From Entomomonas sp. E2T0 (GTDB lineage Bacteria; Pseudomonadota; Gammaproteobacteria; Pseudomonadales; Pseudomonadaceae): 64,000 bases of DNA. The notes under the pieces were generated by a model that worked only from the letters and a program-made list of their open reading frames with translations, had not been told where the DNA came from and searched no databases. Every line of letters begins with the position of its first letter. Position 1 is the first letter of the stretch. The stretch spans positions 2,790,001 through 2,854,000 of the forward strand of contig NZ_CP094972.1 in NCBI RefSeq assembly GCF_025985425.1. Direction: 5' to 3'. Both the position numbers and the translations under genes were made by a program. Positions 17,201 through 26,200 of the stretch are shown here, one piece after another.

Positions 17201-20200
17201 CACCCAGTACAACCATTGAACAAAAGATAGTTGAAGCATATGCGGAATTATTAGGTATTGCAAGTGAAAGTATTAGTATCACTGATGACTTCTTTAGATT
17301 AGGTGGCAATAGTATTTTAGCCATTAAATTAGCGAGTAAGTTAGCTAGATTATTTACTAAACAGATCCATGTGGCTGATATTTTTGCTCATCGCTCTGCA
17401 CGTACCTTAGCTGAATTTATTGATAATGTTAAGGGTGAGCAGATTTCTATTATAGCCCCTGTAGTTGATAACCCTCAACAACAATTATTATCTTTTGCAC
17501 AAGAGCGGTTATGGTTTATTGATTCTTATGAAGGTGGCAGTGATGCTTATAATATTCCTTTAGTATTTAAAGTAAACCCTGTAGTTGACTTTAGCCTTGT
17601 GGAACAAGCCATTATAATAGTAATGGAACGCCATGAAATATTACGCTCACTAATTAAAACAAATTCAGCAGGACTGGGTTATCAACAGGTAATGGATTTA
17701 CAAACCATGCCTATTGTAATTCATCCTAATCTATGCCTTTCACAACAAGACTTACAAAGTACTATTTATCAACATATCCATCATATATTTGCTTTAGATA
17801 CAGAATACCCTATTTTTATTAACCGCTATCAATTAGCGAATGAATGTTATCTAGCGATTGTTATCCATCATATTGCCTTTGATGGCTGGTCTCTTGATTT
17901 ATTTATTAATGAATTTATCCAAGCTTACCAGTATCTTGAAGCCCTGCAAAAAGGGGCTAATGAACAAGCTAAACAGTTAGTATTACCAGCCGTAGAAACC
18001 CAGTATAAAGACTTTGCTTTATGGCAACGTCAATATTTACAAGGCAAAGTGTTAGATGATCAATTACACTATTGGCAACAACTACTCGCTGACTATGAAC
18101 CATTAAATTTACCAATAGATCATGTACGGCCATTAGAGATTGATTACAAAGGCCAAGATATTCATTTTGAATTGGATAGTCAATTAAGCCAACAGTTAAG
18201 AACGTTAGCTACGAATTTAAATGTTAGCCTATATACTGTACTACTCAGTGGTTATTATCTGTTATTAGGTACTTTAAGCAGTCAAAAAGATATTGTTTTA
18301 GGAACACCTATTGCAGGAAGGCATTATCAGGCTATTGAAAATACTATAGGTTTCTTTGTAAACACCTTAGCACTAAGACAACAAATTAAATCTGAGCAAC
18401 AACTAGTAGACTTTATTAAACAAACAGGACAATTAGTTAGTGAAGCCCAAAAACATCAGGATTTACCTTTTGAAAAATTAGTAGATGCTCTGCAAGTTGA
18501 AAAAGATGCTTCAAGACATCCTATTTTCCAAGTAATGTTTGGCGTACAATCATTTGGTAGCTCTCAATTAAAAGCAATTAATGGTTTATTGGAACATTAT
18601 CAAGTTGAAGATACACAGTATCAAGTAGCTAAATTCGATATTACTACCACATTAGATGATTCTAATGAAGCAATTACAGGAGTATTTAACTACGCTACTT
18701 CTCTATTTAATAAACAAACCATCGAAAATTACATTACTGTCTATCAATGTATACTTAAACAATTTACTAACTTGTGTGAAGAGCAGCAGGCTATTGCCAA
18801 ATTAAAATTCTTAAATACAGAAACCTATGAAGAATTAATTTATCGTAGAAATAATACTCAAAAACCCTATGCAAATGATAAAACGGTTGTTCAGTTGTTT
18901 GCACAACAAGTACAAAAAACACCTCATAATACAGCGGTTATCTTTAATCAAACTAAACTATCTTATGAGTTGCTCAATCAGCAAGCAAATCAATTAGCAC
19001 AGTATTTACAGACTACTTATCAGCTTCAGCCTAATGATTTAGTTGGATTATACCTTGATCGCTCAGAACAAATTGTTGTCTGTATTTTAGCTATCCTTAA
19101 AGCGGGTGCTGCTTATGTTCCTATGGATCCTGATGCTCCCAATGAACGTAATGGCTTTATCATACAAGATGCCAAACTAAAAGCCATCATTACTCAATTG
19201 CACTATCAAGATAAGGTAACTTCTTTAGCCATAGACATCCCTGTATCTTGTATTGATCAGCCAGCTTTTGTAAATACATTAGCACAGTATCCAAGCACTC
19301 CCCCTATTATTGATACTACTGCCCATGATTTAGCTTATGTTATTTATACCAGTGGTACTACAGGTAACCCAAAAGGTACGTTGATTGAACACCATAATAT
19401 TAATCGTCTAATTATTAATGCTAACTATGTTGAGATCAACGAAAACGATCATTTATTAAGTATCTCTGGTTATCAATTTGATGCTTCTACTTATGATATT
19501 TTTGGCTCTTTACTTAATGGGGCTAGTTTAGTAATCGCTACTAAAGATAATTTCTTGGATTTAGAGAAGTTTAATCAGTTGATTGTTGATTATCAAATTA
19601 CAAACTTCTTCTCTACCACTGCTTTTTTCAATACGTTAGTAGATGCTAAATTAACTAATTTAGCTCAGTTAAAATATGTATTATTTGGTGGCGAAGCCTC
19701 TTCGGCCATCCATGTTAATAAATTTAGAGAATGCTACCCGAATGTTAATTTAGTTCATGTTTATGGCCCTACAGAAACGACCACTTACGCTACAGCCTAC
19801 TTAACTAATCAAGCAACTGTGCCATTTAAACAAACAGTTACCATTGGCAAACCTCTGACTAATACAACCGTGTATATATTGGATGAACACCTACAGCCTG
19901 TTCCTGTTGGCGTTATCGGAGAGCTTTATATTGGTGGTGCAGGTGTGGGTCGTGGTTATTTAAATAACCCTGAAATGACGAATAAAGTCTTTATTAATAA
20001 TCCTTTCCAAACTGAACAAGAAAGAGCTCAAGGTTACAATAGCAGGTTGTATAAAACGGGGGATCTTGTACGTTATTTAGCAGATGGTAATATTGAGTAT
20101 ATTGGCCGTAATGACTTCCAAGTTAAAATTCGTGGCTTTAGAATCGAATTAGGTGAGATTGAAGCACGTTTAAGTAATTACCCTAGTATTAAACAAACTA

Positions 20201-23200
20201 TTGTTTTAGCCTTAGATAATAATATAGGCAATAAGTATTTAGCTGCTTACTATGTGGCTGATGAGGCTTTAGATAATAATGAATTACTAAATTATTTACA
20301 GCAATTTTTGCCTGATTATATGTTGCCTGCTGTTTTTATACATATGCATGCCTTTCCTATTACCAGTAATGGTAAAGCGAATTATAGGGCGCTACCCAAG
20401 CCAGTATTTACTAATGCTAAAAACTACCTAGCACCAACTAATAATACAGAACTTCTATTTTGTAATACATTTGCTGAAGTACTGAGATTACAGAATGACA
20501 CTATCAGCATAGAAGATGACTTCTTCAAATTAGGTGGTGATAGTATTAGCAGTATTCAATTGGCTAATCGCATTAGACAATCATTAAATTATTATCTATC
20601 TATTAAAGATATTTTTACTTATCGTACAGTTAAAGCGTTAAGCGACCATGTAATTAAAAACCAAGATAATTTAATACCTACTATTCAATCTGAACAAGGT
20701 ATTTTAGAAGGTAATATTCCTTTAGCACCTATCCAACAATGGTTCTTTGCTAATAGAGAATTAGGCAAACTACCTGCTTATCATCATTGGAACCAAGCAT
20801 TTTTAATTAAAGTACCAAAACTTAATATTGAATTACTACAACTAAGCCTTAGTAAATTGGTTGAATATCACGATATACTGCGAGCTACTTATCAAGACGC
20901 CTTGAATGGCTATTATCATTCAACTATCACCGTATTACCTTTTGATCATATAGATATCAAAGGCTTTACTGAAGCACAAATTACAAAACAGTTAACCCAA
21001 TGGCAAAATCAATTTAACTTTACTGAAGGCCCACTCTTCCATATAGGTTATCTTGAAGGTTATGCAGATAATAGCGCACGTATTCATATTGCAGTCCATC
21101 ATTTAAATATTGATGCAGTGAGTTGGCGAATTATTAAAAATGATCTACAAAAACTTTATCAGTACTTTAGTGAACAAAATGCATCATTAAATAATGCCAT
21201 TGATCCTAGCACTATTTTAGGTGATAAAGGTACTAGCTATCGTCAATGGATTAATAACCAACAAAATTATCCAATTGTTACTGTACAAGGCTTTGATAAT
21301 GAACAAGACTATTGGCATGAAATAGTTAGAGGGCTAGATAATTATAATCAACAGTTAACCTCTTATCGGACTGATACACTTAATAAAACTAAAATTCAAC
21401 TATCAAAAGAACAAACGACGGTATTGCTACGTGATATAAATAAAGTCTATGGCACAGAGATAAATGATATTTTACTCACCGCATTAGCCAGTGCTTTAAA
21501 ACTTGTCTTTAATCTTAATCAGCATTATATCCACCTTGAAGGACATGGCCGAGAAGATTTATTCAACGATATTGACATTAATAATACTGTTGGCTGGTTC
21601 ACCTGTATGTACCCTGTTAAACTTGATGTTAAAGAGCAAGGAATTGTACAAAATTTACCTATTATTAAAGATTACTTAAGAAGCATTCCACATCATGGTT
21701 TTGGGTATGGCGTATTAGTGGGTTATACCAAACAGCCATTACCTGCTATCTGTTTTAATTATTTGGGTCAATTTGATAGTGATGAGCAAAGCTCATACTG
21801 GACATTCAGTAATGAAAACTCAGGAATAGCGATGTCTCCAGACAATCGCAATACTGATTTCTTAGCATTGAATGGTGGCATCCTAAATGGACAATTACAA
21901 TTCGCAGTGGAAGGCTATTTAAATAGTGCACAGCTTGAATATTTTTCTGTTGCCTTTACTCAACAGTTAGAATGTTTAATTACTGAGTTATTACTTCTAA
22001 ATCGTAGCTATTTAACTGTATCAGATACTAATCATGTAATTTCTAAAAATTTATTAGATAAAATTCAACACAATAATGAAATAACTGCTATCTACCCTGC
22101 TAATAGTTTACAGCAAGGCTTTATATACCACGCAATTGTCCAAGGTGAATTAGATAATGCTTATCGTATCCAGATGATTTGGGATTACCACAATGCATTA
22201 CAAACTGATTTACTTCATAAAGCATGGCAACTTTCCCAAGCTAAACATCCCACATTACGCTTAAGATTTTCTTGGGATGAAGATTTTATCCAAATTGTTG
22301 ATAAAACCAATAGCTTTGGCTGGCAGTTTATTGACTTAACTGATCAATCAGAAGAGCAACAATTATCTACTACGGCCAATTTATTAGAAAAAGATCGTCA
22401 AATTAATTACAACCTCTCTAAAGGGGGATTATTTAGAATCTATCTAATTAAATATAAAGAGCAACATTACCGTTGTATCTTTAATAATCATCATGCCATT
22501 CTAGATGGTTGGAGTATTCCTATTTTAATGCAGGATGTCCATCAAAATTATTTAGCACTACTTAACAATCAACCTATTAATATACAGGAAGATAAAAGTT
22601 ATTTAGCGGCGCAAGCGTTTTTACAAGCACAAACACATAAAACAGACGAGTTTTGGAAAAATTACCTTAATCAAGATAATCAAGAAAACTTAGAAAGTCT
22701 TCTTAAGCCAGAGATGCGTCATATAAACTTAAATGAACATCGTTATATTGAAGACCCTCAAGAACTTTCTATAACTATTGCTAAACAGCAAGGTGAAAAA
22801 CTTATACAGTTATGTAAAACACATGAGTTTACCTTAAATGCATTGATGCAATATTGTTGGCATCAACAACTAAGCATTTATGGTAATACAGATATTACAA
22901 CACTAGGTATGACTGTCTCAGGTAGAAACCTGCCTGTTGATGGCATAGAAACATCAGTAGGTCTTTACATTAATACCCTACCCATTACCTTAGAGCATAC
23001 TGAAGATACATTAATTAGTATTGTTAAAAATTTACAAACCCATATTAATAATGTAAATAATCACAGTAACGTAAGTCTTACAGAATTACAAAAATCTGCT
23101 AATCGACTTTTTAACTCATTATTTGTTTTTGAAAACTATCCTGTTTCAGATAGCAACAATGAGCAACTTAAAATAATCTTTAAAGAAGGTAAAGAAAAAT

Positions 23201-26200
23201 TAGACTACCCTCTAGGTATCGTAGTTTATGAAAAAGCAGGCGAAATTAACTTTAAAATAAAATATGCGGGTGAGCTATTTAATCAACAAACTATTACTAG
23301 GATCTTACAAGGTGTTGAATTAACACTTGAACAACTACTTAATAATCCTAATATCCATGTTAACCAATTAAAACTGTTAACAGCACAGGAACACACCCAA
23401 CTTATTCAAAATCAAGTAGCAAAAACTGTACCCTTTACTCAAAACAAACTGATTAGCCAGTTATTTGAAGAACAGGTTCAACAAACACCTAATAATATTG
23501 CATTAGTATATGAAGATATTCAATTCACCTATCAAGCATTAAATGACTACACCAATCAATTAGCTAATTATTTAAGACAACGGTTTGTTATAGAGCCAGA
23601 TGATTTAATAGGATTATATCTTGATAAATCTGAGCATATGGTCATCAGTATCTTAGCTGTACTTAAAGCTGGTGCAGCTTATGTGCCTATGAGCCCACAA
23701 ACGCCTGTTGAACGTACTCAACTAATGATTACAGATACACAGTGCAAAGCGGTATTAACTAATCAGCACTACTATAGTAAGTTAAATAGTATAGTCCAAA
23801 ATTATAATACTGAAATAATAGATATAGATAATCCAACATTAATCAATACACTAGTAAAATTAGATAAACAAAATATTATTAGCCAAACTCAAGCCAGTAA
23901 CTTGGCTTATATTATCTATACAAGCGGTACTACAGGCCTTCCCAAAGGTGTAATGATTGAGCATCATACATTGGCCAATCTTGCTACAGTACAACAAGAT
24001 ATTTTAGATTTAGCGCATTGTGATCTACAACACAAACCTAAAAATGTACTCTGGTATTCCAGTTATGTATTTGATGCTCATGCCTTTGAAATTTACAACG
24101 CCTTATTGAATGGTCATTGTTTACATGTTCTAGCAGAACATAAACGGTTAGATTTTACAGCCTTAGCTACTTATATAAAAGATCGCAATATAGACTTTGC
24201 TTTTATACCACCTGCTTTACTAGATAAAAATGAAACGCTACAACTACCTGTTTTAACGGTAGGTGGTGAAGCGACTAGTAAGGAATTAGTTAATCAATAT
24301 TGTCAACAGGGTGTAAAATTAATTAACGTATATGGCCCTAGCGAAACTACCGTTTGGGCAACTGCTCATGCTTACAAAAAAGATGATATTAATACCAATA
24401 TTGGTCAACCAATTCATAATGTTTGTACCTATATCTTAGATAAATATTTACGGCCAGTACCTACAGGTGTGATAGGTGAGCTTTATATCGGTGGTGCTGG
24501 TGTTGGTCGCGGCTATTTAAATAATCCTGAAATGACTAATAGTGTCTTTATTAATAATCATCTGCAAACTGCTGAAGAAAAGGCTCAAAGTTATAATAGT
24601 AGATTATATAAAACAGGTGATCTTGTACGTTATTTAGCAGATGGCAATATTGAATATGTTGGCCGCAACGACTTCCAAGTTAAAATTCGTGGCTTTAGAA
24701 TTGAATTGGGTGAAATTGAAGCACGTTTAAATGAATACCCTACCATTAAACAAGCTATTGTCTTAGCATTAGATAGCACTACAGGTAATAAATACTTAGC
24801 CGCTTACTATGTAGCTGAGGAGTTTATAACCGACGATGAACTATTGAGCTACTTACAGCAGTTTTTACCTGATTACATGCTACCTGCTGCATTTGTTCAT
24901 TTGACATCCTTCCCTGTTACTATCAATGGAAAAATTGATCGCCATGCCTTGCCTAAGCCATCATTAATTAGCCAAGAGCTATATATAGCCCCTAACACAA
25001 AAACTGAACAACAGTTAGTAGAAAGTTATGCAGAGTTTTTAGGTATTGCAGCTGAAACTATTAGTATCTCAGATGATTTCTTTAGGTTAGGTGGTAATAG
25101 TATTTTAGCGATTAAGTTAGCCAGCAAAATTACTAGATTATTCGCCAAACCTATCCATGTAGCTGATATCTTTGCTCATCGTTCAGTGCAAGCTTTAGCA
25201 AAATTTGTTGAAGAGTCACAGGGTGAACATGTTTGTATAGTCGCTCCCGTTATTGATAATCCTCAGCAACAACTATTATCGTTTGCCCAAGAACGCTTAT
25301 GGTTTATTGACTCTTATGAGAATGGCAGTAATGCTTATAATATTCCATTGATATTTAAATTAGCATCTTCTATTGATCTTGCTATTCTGGAACAGGCCAT
25401 TATAAAAGTAATCGAACGACATGAAGTATTACGTTCTGTCATTAAAACTAATAGTGATGGCTTAGGCTATCAGCAGATACTTCCATTAGCTACTACTCCT
25501 TTTGTGGTTGATACCTTTATATGCTCCTCACAAGAAGATTTAGATCAACATATTTACAAGCATATACATCGCGTATTTAAGCTAGATAGAGAATTGCCTA
25601 TTGCTGTTAACCATTATTTACTAGGTAATGATAATTATATCAGCATGATTATTCATCATATTGCTTTTGATGGTTGGTCAATAGAACTATTGATTAAAGA
25701 GCTAACACATTATTATCAATACCTTACTGCCCTACAGCAAGGAAAAATTGAACAAGCGGAGCAATGGTTATTACCAGCTATTGATATTCAATATAAAGAT
25801 TATGCTCTATGGCAACGTCAGTATCTACAAGGTAAAGTATTAGATGAACAACTACAATATTGGCAACAACAATTAGCTGATTATCAACCATTAAATTTAC
25901 CAACTGATTATGTACGTCCGTTACAAATAGACTACAGTGGTAAAGATATTAATTTTCAGCTAGATGCTAAACTCAGCCAACAACTACGCTCTTTAGCTGC
26001 TGAACTCAATGTAAGTTTATATAGCGTATTATTAAGTGGTTATTACCTATTATTGGGTGCTTTCAGTAATCAACAAGATATTGTCATTGGCACACCTATT
26101 GCAGGAAGACATTATCAAGCTATCGAACAAACCATTGGTTTATTTGTTAATACCTTAGCATTAAGACAACAGATTTCAGCTGAGCAAACACTCGTTGAAT